Origin: Actinoplanes sp. SE50/110
Lineage (GTDB): Bacteria; Actinomycetota; Actinomycetes; Mycobacteriales; Micromonosporaceae
DNA length: 64,000 nucleotides
Assembly (NCBI RefSeq): GCF_900119315.1
Contig: NZ_LT827010.1
Coordinates: forward strand, 5,551,001 to 5,615,000
Reading direction: 5' to 3'
Both the position numbers and the translations under genes were made by a program. Positions 1-8,147 of this stretch are shown piece by piece. Below the pieces are notes generated by a model that searched no databases, was not told where the DNA came from, and worked only from the letters and a program-made list of their open reading frames with translations. Numbering within the stretch: position 1 is the first letter of the stretch; each line of letters begins with the position of its first letter.

Positions 1-1
1 C

Positions 2-667
2 CCGGTCAGCGGCCGGATGAGCGGGGTCGAGGCGCTGATGCGCTGGCGCCGCGACGGCGAGCTGGTGCCGCCCGGGGTGTTCATCCCGGTGGCCGAGCAG
101 ACCGGGCTGATCGGGCCGATCGGGCTGCGGGCGCTGCGACTGGCCTGCGCCCGGGCGGCCGGCTGGCACCGCCGGGACGGCATCTACGTGACCGTGAACG
201 TCTCCACCCATCAGCTGCGCGACCCGGACTTCGCCGACACCGTGCTGGCGATCCTCGCCGAGACCGGTCTGCCGCCGGCCGGGCTGGTCCTGGAGATCAC
301 CGAGTCGGTGCTGATCGATGCGGCCGACACCCCGGTCCTGGGCCGGCTGCGCGAGCACGGCATCCGGATCGCGATCGACGACTTCGGCACCGGCTACTCG
401 TCGCTGGCGTACCTGCGGCAGCTGCCGGTCGACATCCTGAAGATCGACCGTTCGTTCATCAGCGATGTCAGTTTCACCAAGGCGATCCTGGAACTCGCGC
501 GCAGTCAGGGTCTGATCACCGTCGCCGAGGGCGTGGAGACCCCGGAACAGGCGGCCGTGCTGCGTGACCTGCGGTGCGACCTCGTCCAGGGCTACCATTT
601 CGGCCGTCCGGCCGAGCCCGCGGCGATCGAGTCATGGATCAGAGAGAGCAGCGCCACCGTCGCTTAA
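2..667 (+). CDS. EAL-domain c-di-GMP phosphodiesterase, C-terminal part (5' end outside window)
   Basis: The frame is open from the window edge to TAA at 665-667, so only the C-terminal EAL domain is present. It should hydrolyse c-di-GMP to pGpG. Visible catalytic signatures are EALMRW (the EAL motif, from about base 29), VNVS, LEITES, IDDFGTGYSSL, the lysine in ILKIDRSF and AEGVET, so the metal and substrate residues look complete. The segment between IDRSF and AEGVET is about 8-10 residues shorter than in most EAL domains, so a loop has been trimmed. A GGDEF or sensory module probably lies upstream of the window. glgC follows after 58 bp in the same direction but appears to have its own promoter. 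Confidence 0.93.
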   Translation, partial: PVSGRMSGVEALMRWRRDGELVPPGVFIPVAEQTGLIGPIGLRALRLACARAAGWHRRDGIYVTVNVSTHQLRDPDFADTVLAILAETGLPPAGLVLEITESVLIDAADTPVLGRLREHGIRIAIDDFGTGYSSLAYLRQLPVDILKIDRSFISDVSFTKAILELARSQGLITVAEGVETPEQAAVLRDLRCDLVQGYHFGRPAEPAAIESWIRESSATVA

Positions 668-712
668 TCAAGTAGCGATACACTTTGGGTGGCGAACTAG
701 CGGCCCGGATAT

Positions 713-718
713 TAGCGT
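713..718 (+). promoter_or_regulatory. Candidate -10 box of glgC (leaderless)
   Basis: TAGCGT fits the actinobacterial TANNNT -10 pattern and ends 7 nt before the glgC ATG at 726. No Shine-Dalgarno sequence lies between them. This spacing would put transcription initiation at or next to the A of the start codon. No convincing -35 hexamer is visible. Confidence 0.4.
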
Positions 719-725
719 CCTTCCC

Positions 726-1958
726 ATGGCTGTCAAGGTGCTTGCGATCGTTCTGGCCGGTGGAGAAGGCAAGCGCCTGATGCCCCTGACGGCGGACCGG
801 GCCAAACCCGGTGTCCCGTTCGGCGGCATCTATCGGATGATCGACTTCGTTCTCTCCAACCTCGCCAACGCCGGTTATCTCAAGATCGTCGTGCTGACCC
901 AGTACAAGTCGCACTCGCTCGACCGGCACATCTCCAAGACGTGGCGGATGTCGACGCTGCTCGGCAACTACGTCACCCCGGTCCCCGCGCAGCAGCGGCT
1001 CGGCCCGCGCTGGTTCGCCGGCTCCGCCGACGCGATCTACCAGAGCCTCAACCTGATCAACGACGAGTCGCCGGATTACGTGATCGTCTTCGGTGCCGAC
1101 CACATCTACCGCATGGACCCGAAGCAGATGGTCAACGACCACATCGCCTCGGGCGCCGCGGTCACCGTCGCCGGCATCCGCCAGCCGCTGTCGCTCGCCG
1201 ACCAGTTCGGCGTGATCGACGTCGGCCCCGACGGCAAGAAGATCAAAGCCTTCCGGGAGAAGCCGCGCGACGCGGTCGGCCTGGCCGACTCCCCCGACGA
1301 GGTCTACGCGTCGATGGGCAACTACGTCTTCACCACCCGCGCCCTGTGTGAGGCGGTGACCGCCGACGCGCAGAACCCGGACAGCAAGCACGACATGGGC
1401 GGCAACATCATCCCGATGCTGGTCGAGCGCGGCGAGGCGAACGTCTACGACTTCCGCGACAACGACGTGCCCGGGGCCACCGACCGCGACCGCGGGTACT
1501 GGCGGGACGTGGGCACGCTCGACTCGTTCTACGAGGCCCACATGGACCTGATCGCCACCCTGCCGATCTTCAACCTGTACAACCACGAGTGGCCGATCTT
1601 CACCAACTACGGCTCGTGGCCGCCGGCCAAGTTCGTGCACGGCTACGACGACCGGCAGGGCCGCGCCATCGACTCGATGATCTCCCCCGGCGTGGTGGTC
1701 TCCGGCGCCCTCGTCGAACGCTCGGTGATCTCGCCGAACGTGCGCGTCAACTCGTGGGCCCACGTCGACGGCGCGGTCCTGATGGAGGGTGTCTCGGTCG
1801 GCCGCCGCGCGGTCATCCGCAACGCGATCATCGACAAGAACGTCACCATTCCGGAGGGCGCGCAGATCGGCGTCGACCTCGACCGCGACCGCAAGCTCTA
1901 CACGGTCAGCGACAACGGGGTGGTCGTGATCGGCAAGGGACAGCGGATCGAGCTTTAG
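726..1958 (+). CDS. glgC: Glucose-1-phosphate adenylyltransferase (ADP-glucose pyrophosphorylase)
   Basis: This cytoplasmic enzyme makes ADP-glucose from glucose-1-phosphate and ATP, the committed step of bacterial glycogen synthesis. The 410-residue length is normal for GlgC. The N-terminal nucleotidyltransferase domain carries GGEGKRLMPLT (about residues 12-22) and the lysine of RAKPGVPFGG. Further on come the substrate-site segments FGADHIYRMD (about 121-131) and FREKP, then YWRDVGT. The C-terminal third is a left-handed beta-helix of hexapeptide type (SVISPNVRVNSWAHVDGAVL region). The ATG at 726 is chosen because it gives the standard MAVKVLAIVLAGG start; the frame is open further upstream but without family similarity. 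It looks monocistronic, and glgA is not adjacent. Confidence 0.97.
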   Translation: MAVKVLAIVLAGGEGKRLMPLTADRAKPGVPFGGIYRMIDFVLSNLANAGYLKIVVLTQYKSHSLDRHISKTWRMSTLLGNYVTPVPAQQRLGPRWFAGSADAIYQSLNLINDESPDYVIVFGADHIYRMDPKQMVNDHIASGAAVTVAGIRQPLSLADQFGVIDVGPDGKKIKAFREKPRDAVGLADSPDEVYASMGNYVFTTRALCEAVTADAQNPDSKHDMGGNIIPMLVERGEANVYDFRDNDVPGATDRDRGYWRDVGTLDSFYEAHMDLIATLPIFNLYNHEWPIFTNYGSWPPAKFVHGYDDRQGRAIDSMISPGVVVSGALVERSVISPNVRVNSWAHVDGAVLMEGVSVGRRAVIRNAIIDKNVTIPEGAQIGVDLDRDRKLYTVSDNGVVVIGKGQRIEL

Positions 1959-1984
1959 AAGCCGATTGCGGCGGTACGCGCACC

Positions 1985-2008
1985 GGCCCGGCCGTGGTCG
2001 GCCGGGCC
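1985..2008 (+). terminator. Possible terminator hairpin after glgC
   Basis: A perfect 9-bp G/C stem (1985-1993 with 2000-2008) with a 6-nt loop begins 27 nt after the glgC stop. There is no T-tract, which is common for terminators in this kind of genome. Confidence 0.4.
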
Positions 2009-2104
2009 CGACGCCGGCGCCTGGCCAGGTGCCGGACTCGCCGTTCTCCACGCCGGTGATGAGCGACGACGACGTGGCGGCGCCGGCCGAGGTGGGGCGG
2101 CGGT

Positions 2105-2162
2105 TCCTCCGGGACCGGGCGGTGCCGCCGTCGTCCTCCGGGACCGGGCGGTGCCGCCGTCG
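2105..2162. repeat. 29-bp perfect tandem duplication upstream of the GGDEF-EAL gene
   Basis: The 29-bp unit at 2105-2133 is repeated exactly at 2134-2162. It sits about 55 bp before the proposed GTG start of the next gene, in the 260-bp gap after glgC. It could belong to the promoter region or the 5' leader. No known protein-binding motif is recognised in it. Confidence 0.7.
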
Positions 2163-2217
2163 GACAAGGCTGGGCAATACGGGTGAAGACGGCGCGAGTG
2201 GTGCCAGAATCGCAGGT

Positions 2218-4446
2218 GTGAGCGACGACGGGTCGCCGCCGACAGGGGCCGCCGGACGGGGCCGGGCGGCGTGGCTGCTGGTGGCGCTCAGTGGGCCCGG
2301 CGCCCTGCTGATCGGATTCGGCGGGCCACGGATCGCGCCCACGGCGTACCTGATCGGGGTCCTGATCTGCGTGGTTGCCGGGGGTTTCGGCATCGGGAAG
2401 AACCTCGGCGCGGGGCGCCGGCGGCCCTGGGTCCTGCTGCTCGCGGCGCAGGCCGGCGCGGTGGCCGGCGAGGCGGCGCGGACGCTGGCGCACGCGACGG
2501 TGTTTCCGAACGTGATGCTGCTGGTCAGCTACCTGATGCTCGGGGCCGGGCTGATCGACCTGCTGCGGCGCAGCCGGGCCGGTGCCGACGAACCGGCCCG
2601 GGTCGACGCCATCCTGCTGGGCGCCGGATCGGCGCTGGTGGTCTGGTCGCTGTGGATGGAGCCGTGGTTCGCCGGACACGACCCGCACTGGGAGAACCTG
2701 GTCGCGGCGGCGCTGCCGCTGGTCGCCGCCGGCCTGCTGATGATCGTCCTGCCGATGCTGCTGCTGGGCCGCACCGGCGCGCCCGCGATGTGGTTCTTCT
2801 CGGTCAGCGCGACGGCCCTGCTGGCCGCCGACATCGTGCTCGCGGTCCGCGGCTGGTTCGATGCCGGACCCCGGACCATCCCGCTCGCCGAGGTCGGTGC
2901 GGCGGCCCTGATCGCGTACGCGGCGAACTCCGCCTGCATGCTCCATCCGACCGTGGTGGTACTCACCCAGCCGGTGCCGAACCGGTCACAGCAACTCCGG
3001 ATGTCCCGCACCGCGGCGATCACCGCGGCGCTGTGCGCGCCGACCGTGCTGACCGTGGTAGCACCCCCGCACGGCCTGCGGTTCGCGCTGGTCCGGGCGG
3101 TGTTGTCGCTGACGCTGATCTTCATCGCGGTGTCCCGGATCGTCCGTGCCAACAACTCCCGGGCCCGCGCCGAACAGCGGGCCCGCTGGCAGGCCGACCA
3201 CGACGCGCTGACCGGGCTGCCCAACCGGGACCTGCTGACGTCGACCATCGCGGACTGGCCCGGCGTGAGTGTGCTCTTCCTCGACCTGGACCGGTTCCGG
3301 CTGATCAACGACCACTGGGGGCACGAGGTCGGTGACGAACTGCTGCGCGCGGTGGCACACCGGATCAGTGCGGAAACCCGGGCCGACGACCTCGTGTGCC
3401 GGGTGGGTGCCGACGAATTCATCGTGGCGGTCCGTGCCGAGGACCCGGCGGCCCTGGCCGGGCGGCTGCTGACAGTGCTCGCCGAACCGGTGCCGCTGTC
3501 CGTCGGGGCGGTCGACGTCACCGCCTCCATCGGGATCGCGCACTCCCCCGGCCGGCCCGACCCGGTCGAACTGATCCGGGACGCGGACACCGCGATGTAC
3601 CGGGCGAAAGATGCCGGACGCCGTCGCGCCGTGGTCTTCGACCCCGAACTGCGGGACCGGGTACGCACCCGGATAACGCTGGAACGCGCCTTCCGCGGGG
3701 CCTCCGGAAACGGTGAACTCGACGTGCACTACCAGCCGATCATCGATCTGCCGACCGGGCAGGTCGACGGCTTCGAAGCGCTGATGCGCTGGACCCACCC
3801 GACGCTGGGAACGGTGTCCCCGGCAGAGTTCATCCCGGTCGCCGAGGACACCGGGCTGATCGTCCCGGCCGGCGCCTGGCTGCTGGAGAAGGCCGCGGGG
3901 CAACTCCGCACGTGGCGCGCCGGGAACCCGGCCCTGCACGTGTCGGTGAACCTCGCCGTACGCCAGTTGTGGGAACCTGATCTGGCCGAACGGGTGCGCG
4001 AAGTCCTCGGGCGCACCGGACTGCCCGCGGCCGGGCTGTGGCTCGAAGTGACCGAATCCGGCCTGATGACCGACCTGGACACGTGCCTCGACGCGCTGCA
4101 CCAGCTGCGCGCCCTCGGCGTGACACTGTGCATCGACGATTTCGGAACCGGCTACTCGTCCCTGAGCTACCTGCAGCGGCTGCCGGTTTCCATCGTCAAG
4201 ATCGACCGCGCCTTCATCTCCGGGGTGGGGCTGGGCGGCGCGGACGAATCCATTGTGCGGGCGGTACTGGCCATGTCGCGGGCGCTCGGCCATCGGGTGG
4301 TCGCCGAAGGCGTGGAAACGGCGGCGCAGCACGACTGGCTGCGGGCCAACGGATGCGATCTGGGACAGGGCTGGTGGTACGGAAAACCGCGGCCGGCCAC
4401 CCAAGCGGTCCCGGGCTCGTCGCATCCGTCGCCGGCGACCGGGTAG
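2218..4446 (+). CDS. Membrane GGDEF-EAL protein, probably a c-di-GMP phosphodiesterase
   Basis: A 742-residue composite protein. Residues ~15-310 form a hydrophobic sensor region of eight or nine transmembrane helices. It is followed by a GGDEF domain (starting near DHDALTGLPNRD) and an EAL domain. The GGDEF signature reads GADEF (residues 397-401); the second glycine is alanine, so cyclase activity is doubtful and the domain may act as a GTP-sensing regulator. The EAL domain is intact: EALMRW (520-525), VNLAVRQL, LEVTESG, IDDFGTGYSSL, IVKIDRAF and AEGVET. The GTG at 2218 is preferred over the frame's opening at 1966 because the added sequence contains the 29-bp duplication and is not protein-like. 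The gene converges on the next one with a 16-bp gap. Confidence 0.9.
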   Translation: MSDDGSPPTGAAGRGRAAWLLVALSGPGALLIGFGGPRIAPTAYLIGVLICVVAGGFGIGKNLGAGRRRPWVLLLAAQAGAVAGEAARTLAHATVFPNVMLLVSYLMLGAGLIDLLRRSRAGADEPARVDAILLGAGSALVVWSLWMEPWFAGHDPHWENLVAAALPLVAAGLLMIVLPMLLLGRTGAPAMWFFSVSATALLAADIVLAVRGWFDAGPRTIPLAEVGAAALIAYAANSACMLHPTVVVLTQPVPNRSQQLRMSRTAAITAALCAPTVLTVVAPPHGLRFALVRAVLSLTLIFIAVSRIVRANNSRARAEQRARWQADHDALTGLPNRDLLTSTIADWPGVSVLFLDLDRFRLINDHWGHEVGDELLRAVAHRISAETRADDLVCRVGADEFIVAVRAEDPAALAGRLLTVLAEPVPLSVGAVDVTASIGIAHSPGRPDPVELIRDADTAMYRAKDAGRRRAVVFDPELRDRVRTRITLERAFRGASGNGELDVHYQPIIDLPTGQVDGFEALMRWTHPTLGTVSPAEFIPVAEDTGLIVPAGAWLLEKAAGQLRTWRAGNPALHVSVNLAVRQLWEPDLAERVREVLGRTGLPAAGLWLEVTESGLMTDLDTCLDALHQLRALGVTLCIDDFGTGYSSLSYLQRLPVSIVKIDRAFISGVGLGGADESIVRAVLAMSRALGHRVVAEGVETAAQHDWLRANGCDLGQGWWYGKPRPATQAVPGSSHPSPATG

Positions 4447-4462
4447 CGGCGGGGCGAAGGCC

Positions 4463-5455
4463 TCACGCATCGATGTCGTACCGGTACCAACGACCGGGGT
4501 CACCGTCCATCCGCAACCACAGCATCCCGTCACGGCCGACCCTGCCCCGAGCCCAGCCCGACGGCTGCCGGCCGTCCGGCAGTTCCAGCTGCTCGCGGCC
4601 GGTCTCAATGATGCGCTCCCCATCCTGACGGCCGCGACGAATGCCCCACCGGAACCCGTCGCCGGCCCGGTGCTGATCGAAGAAGGCGAACTCCGCACCC
4701 ACGACGGCGAGGCCGGTGCAACGGGTGATGGGGTTGTCGACGACGGCCCGGACACTGTTCGCGTCGAGCTCGACCACGGCGAAGTCGGGATACGGGCACG
4801 CGCGGATCCGCTCGCGTCCGACATTCAGTGCGTAGCAGTCGCACCACGGCAGGGTAGGGGTGCCGGATGACACCATCCAGGGTTCGCCGCCGCCGCCGTC
4901 CCACCGCGCCAGACCGATCATGAAGCCGTACGAGCGGGTGCCGTCCGAGTGGGGAAACCAGTAGTTCGACTCGTCGAAGTAGCTGATCCAGATCTGCCCT
5001 CGCGCGTCGGTCACGAGCTGCTCGATACCGTCTCCGGCGTAGAACGCCGCCTGCGCCCGACCGTGACCGTCGAAGACCCGCACGTTCGCGGTGAGGGTCA
5101 GATCCTCCTCGGGCACCGGTTCGCCGTAGCGTTCCTCGCAGACGCCGGGTGCAGCACATCGGGCGGCGGACAACACGACGCCGTCGCCGAGCGAGTCGAT
5201 GCCGGAGAACCACAGGTCGAGGCCCTTCAGCGGGATCTCACGAACCTCGAGCCCCGCACAGATGAGGGCGGTCGCATCGTAAAGCGGTGGCGGACGCAGC
5301 TCGGTCAGGTGCGGGACCGCCACGAAGCCCTGCGCCGGATCGGCGAGAAGGACGACGAGCCGACCGTCATGATCGATAGTCGAGGCCATGACCTCGAGAT
5401 GGGCGTAACGATCCGGGAGCGTCGCGTGAAGCGCGAGCCGGCGGTCAGCGGCCAT
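4463..5455 (-). CDS. Conserved-looking hypothetical protein, possibly beta-propeller
   Basis: A 330-residue protein with no signal peptide and no transmembrane segment. It is rich in short beta-strand-like stretches that alternate with D/G turns, such as DARGQIWISYFDES and VGRERIRACPYPDF. That pattern suggests repeated blades of a propeller fold, but I recognise no named family and no catalytic motif. Codon use is typical of the genome. The gene is isolated, convergent with the GGDEF-EAL gene and downstream of the chitinase on the same strand; a long hairpin separates it from the chitinase. No function is assigned. Confidence 0.7.
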   Translation of the reverse strand: MAADRRLALHATLPDRYAHLEVMASTIDHDGRLVVLLADPAQGFVAVPHLTELRPPPLYDATALICAGLEVREIPLKGLDLWFSGIDSLGDGVVLSAARCAAPGVCEERYGEPVPEEDLTLTANVRVFDGHGRAQAAFYAGDGIEQLVTDARGQIWISYFDESNYWFPHSDGTRSYGFMIGLARWDGGGGEPWMVSSGTPTLPWCDCYALNVGRERIRACPYPDFAVVELDANSVRAVVDNPITRCTGLAVVGAEFAFFDQHRAGDGFRWGIRRGRQDGERIIETGREQLELPDGRQPSGWARGRVGRDGMLWLRMDGDPGRWYRYDIDA

Positions 5456-5505
5456 GGGCCTTTCTGATCATCATGGCCCCATGATCGCACAGCCCCGACC
5501 GCGCT

Positions 5506-5553
5506 CGACACCGCCCGCCGAGCTCGACGCATCAAGGTCGGCGAGCGGTGTCG
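5506..5553 (-). terminator. Long imperfect hairpin after the chitinase gene
   Basis: Arms of 9 bp (5506-5514 with 5545-5553) and 6 bp (5516-5521 with 5538-5543), separated by one mismatch, enclose a 16-nt loop. It starts 13 nt past the chitinase stop codon on the minus strand and is a good candidate for its terminator. Confidence 0.5.
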
Positions 5554-5566
5554 GGAACGCCGGGGC

Positions 5567-6934
5567 CTACCGCAGGCCGCTGTCAATCGCGGCCAGCAGG
5601 GCGCCCTGGTCGTCGTCCTGGTTCAATGCCCAGACGCCGATCCCGCCGAGCTTGGCCGCCTTCGCGTACCCGGCCTTCTCCGTCATCACGGCGGGGTCGT
5701 CGAAGGTCCAGAAGGTGTTGCCGTTGAACAGCCACGCCGCTTTGGCGGTGTCGTCCCAGTGCCGGACGAAGCCGTTGTGCACGTACTCCTTGACGGTTCG
5801 GTAGTCCCGGCCGTCGGAGACGCCGGTACCGGGACGGAACAGGCCGTTGTCGGTGGCGTCGACGCCGGTCCAGCCACGACTGTAGAAGGGAACGCCGAGC
5901 ACCAGCCGGCCCGGGGCGACGCCATGGTCGGTGAGATTCTTGAGGTAGATGTCGACGCTGCGATCGGTCGGGTCGGGGTCGGCGGCATTCAGGTGCAGTG
6001 CCGACTGGTGGTTGGTGGTCGACGGGCTTTCCCAGGCGCCGTGCATGTCGTACGCCATCAGCACCGCCCAGTCCAGGTAGGTGAAGATCGCCGGCAGTTC
6101 GTATCCCCGGCCCAGGGTGTAGGCGCCGCCGGGCAGTGCCGCGGTGAGCAGATAGTACGGTCGGCCCTCGGCGCCCTGCCGGTAGGCGTCGAGCTGGCGT
6201 CGGAACTCCTGCAGCAGCAGGGTGTAGTTGTGCTTCTCCAGGGAGTTCCCGGTTGCCCCCGGGTACTCCCAGTCGATGTCGATCCCGTCGAAGACGCCGG
6301 CGCCGGCCCCGATCCCGCCCTGCGGCTGGCCGCCGAGCTGCGGAAGGTCGCCCTTGATGTAGAGATCGATGCAGGATCGGACGAACTTCTCCCGCGAGAC
6401 CGCGGTCCTGGCCGCCTCGGCGAAGTTCGCCGACCCGGATCCGCCGCCCAACGAGATGGAGGTCCGCAGCGAGTACTTGGCCTTGAGCCGCCGGATCTGG
6501 TTGAAGACGCCGCGCAGGGCCTGTCCCGGCTGGTCCGCCACGCCGTCGAGGCTGTCCGTCGCCGGATACTCCTGCTGATAGTCCAGCCGGGCCTCGTCGC
6601 TCGTGATCTGGCATTCGCCGGCCGCCGAGATGGAGCCGAAGGCGTAGTGCAGGCTGGTCAGCTTTGCCGCGGAACCCTTCTCGTCGAGGTCGCGGATCTG
6701 GAAGTCCGCGCCACCCTCGGCCTTGGGCTTCACGGCGGCGCGGGAGAAGTAGCCGACCTTCCGGTACGGCGCGGCGGCCTGGGCGGCCGCGGGAGTGGCG
6801 ATGGGCAGAGCCAGGGTGGCGGCGGCCACCTGAAGCGCGGCGACGGCCAGGACCACCGGGCTGGGGCGACAGGCCCTCGTTCTCAAGCCTTCACGGAACA
6901 ATGGTGCGGCCTTCCTCGCGCAACTCGGGATCAT
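5567..6934 (-). CDS. Secreted family 18 chitinase
   Basis: This endo-acting glycoside hydrolase cleaves beta-1,4 N-acetylglucosamine bonds in chitin outside the cell. The 455-residue precursor has a basic N-region, a hydrophobic stretch (about 27-50) and a likely cleavage site near AQA-AAP. The mature protein is a single GH18 TIM barrel. It shows the SLGGGSG strand (about 161-167), the catalytic DGIDIDWE (216-223; Glu223 is the acid/base), LMAYDMHG, and a C-terminal WALNQDD strand. No carbohydrate-binding domain is attached. The N-region is long for a signal peptide; a TTG inside it, preceded by GGAAGG, is an alternative start. A chitin-type LPMO lies about 4.5 kb downstream on the same strand. 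Confidence 0.93.
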   Translation of the reverse strand: MIPSCARKAAPLFREGLRTRACRPSPVVLAVAALQVAAATLALPIATPAAAQAAAPYRKVGYFSRAAVKPKAEGGADFQIRDLDEKGSAAKLTSLHYAFGSISAAGECQITSDEARLDYQQEYPATDSLDGVADQPGQALRGVFNQIRRLKAKYSLRTSISLGGGSGSANFAEAARTAVSREKFVRSCIDLYIKGDLPQLGGQPQGGIGAGAGVFDGIDIDWEYPGATGNSLEKHNYTLLLQEFRRQLDAYRQGAEGRPYYLLTAALPGGAYTLGRGYELPAIFTYLDWAVLMAYDMHGAWESPSTTNHQSALHLNAADPDPTDRSVDIYLKNLTDHGVAPGRLVLGVPFYSRGWTGVDATDNGLFRPGTGVSDGRDYRTVKEYVHNGFVRHWDDTAKAAWLFNGNTFWTFDDPAVMTEKAGYAKAAKLGGIGVWALNQDDDQGALLAAIDSGLR

Positions 6935-7267
6935 GATCAGATCCCGGCATCGTACCGGGCCACGAGATACAGCGGGACCGATGCGGACGGCAGCGCGGCG
7001 GCCGGCACGGACGCGGAAATCCGCCGGCTCTCGGGTGGGCGAGTGCTTCGGCTCGCGTCAGTTCGTGACCGTAGAGCGGACCATCCGGTGCCACCGCGGC
7101 GGCGTTCACCGCGGTCGCGCCCGGCAGGTCACTGCCCGCACCCGGCCCCAAACGTCGGCTTTTCGTGGGCTGACCACGGGGGATCCGGCGAGTGGATCTC
7201 GACCCCTACTGTCATGGGACGGTCGGCGAACCAGCCGGAATTTCCCCGAGGTGCAAGGAGAACCGTC
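6935..7267. other. Divergent intergenic region, chitinase / small membrane protein
   Basis: A 333-bp non-coding stretch between two divergent genes, so it should hold both promoters. I see no convincing operator, inverted repeat or -35/-10 pair apart from an AAGGAG ribosome-binding site at 7255-7260. Confidence 0.5.
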
Positions 7268-7666
7268 GTGGCACATGTCGACAGTGGGTACGGATCGGAA
7301 GTCCGCCTGTCGGTTCCCTGGGTCAGAACGGTGGTCGCCGTACAGCTGTACGTGCTCGCGGCCTACCTGGCGGCTGCCATCATCCCGTACCTGTGGGCCC
7401 CACGGCAGTACCCGCCCACCTGGCTGTGGGTGGTTCCGGGGCTGCTGCTCGGGTCGCCGGGTTACTACATCACGGTATGGGGTGCGAGTCTCGCCGTACC
7501 GCTGGCACTGATCGGTGCAGCCGCCAGCGGATGGGCCGGTCTCCGGCACACCGTGCCGCCGCGCTTGTTCAGGTGGTCGCTCACCACCGCGGCCCTGACA
7601 GCCGTGTACGCCCTCTTCACCCTGACGTCACTCGGCCACGACATCGCCATGTTCGTGGCGGACTGA
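7268..7666 (+). CDS. Small integral membrane protein, function unknown
   Basis: A 132-residue protein with three or four hydrophobic helices: around residues 17-39, 45-61, 66-82 and 102-127. The GTG start is well supported by AAGGAG seven nucleotides upstream (7255-7260). A much longer open frame runs through from the left but lies antisense to the chitinase and is not coding. No family is recognised. The gene converges on the Nudix gene, and a short inverted repeat (7663-7668 with 7685-7690) overlaps both stop codons. Confidence 0.75.
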   Translation: MAHVDSGYGSEVRLSVPWVRTVVAVQLYVLAAYLAAAIIPYLWAPRQYPPTWLWVVPGLLLGSPGYYITVWGASLAVPLALIGAAASGWAGLRHTVPPRLFRWSLTTAALTAVYALFTLTSLGHDIAMFVAD

Positions 7667-7686
7667 GCCCGGCCCGGACCGGTGGC

Positions 7687-8100
7687 TCAGGCGCGGGTGT
7701 TCCGCATCGCCTCGATCAGCGCCGTGCGTACCGGTTCGGGGGTGAGAGGAGGCAGCTCCGCGGGTCGGAACCATCGAATTTCGTCGTGCTCTTCAGGGGC
7801 GGCATTCACCGGTTTCCCCTCCCACTCCTCAACGATCCAGGCGCTGAAGTGCACGGCTTCCCCTCCGCGGCCGACCTGCAGCCGACACAGATGGATCGCC
7901 GAGCCCGGCACCATCTGCACGCCCAGTTCCTCGTCCAGCTCCCTGGCGAGCGCGGCCAGTTCCGTCTCGCCCGGCTCCATGTGGCCGCCGCCCAGGCTCC
8001 ACACGTCCGGGTGGACAGGGCGGCTCGGACTTCGATGGACGAGCAGCATCTGATCGTCGCGAACCAACGCACCCATGACGATCCGGATCATGGGCGGCAT
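7687..8100 (-). CDS. Nudix hydrolase
   Basis: A 137-residue single-domain Nudix protein, expected to hydrolyse a nucleoside diphosphate linked to another group, using Mg2+ or Mn2+. The Nudix box is complete: Gly39 of GHMEPGE, then RELDEELGV (53-61), matching G-x5-E-x7-R-E-U-x-E-E-x-G-U. The preceding VWSLGGGH strand is typical of the MutT/NudA-like group. Substrate cannot be read from the sequence. The start is uncertain: an internal Met at residue 4 is also possible and neither has a clear ribosome-binding site. Confidence 0.9.
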   Translation of the reverse strand: MPPMIRIVMGALVRDDQMLLVHRSPSRPVHPDVWSLGGGHMEPGETELAALARELDEELGVQMVPGSAIHLCRLQVGRGGEAVHFSAWIVEEWEGKPVNAAPEEHDEIRWFRPAELPPLTPEPVRTALIEAMRNTRA

Positions 8101-8147
8101 TGTGGCATGAGCATCCGAGAAGGAGATGCCGCACCGGAGACCGGCAC

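Noticed and set aside
639..2393. A 584-codon minus-strand open frame opposite glgC
   Set aside because: glgC on the plus strand is certain by family motifs; the antisense product is Asp/Val/Arg-rich shadow sequence.
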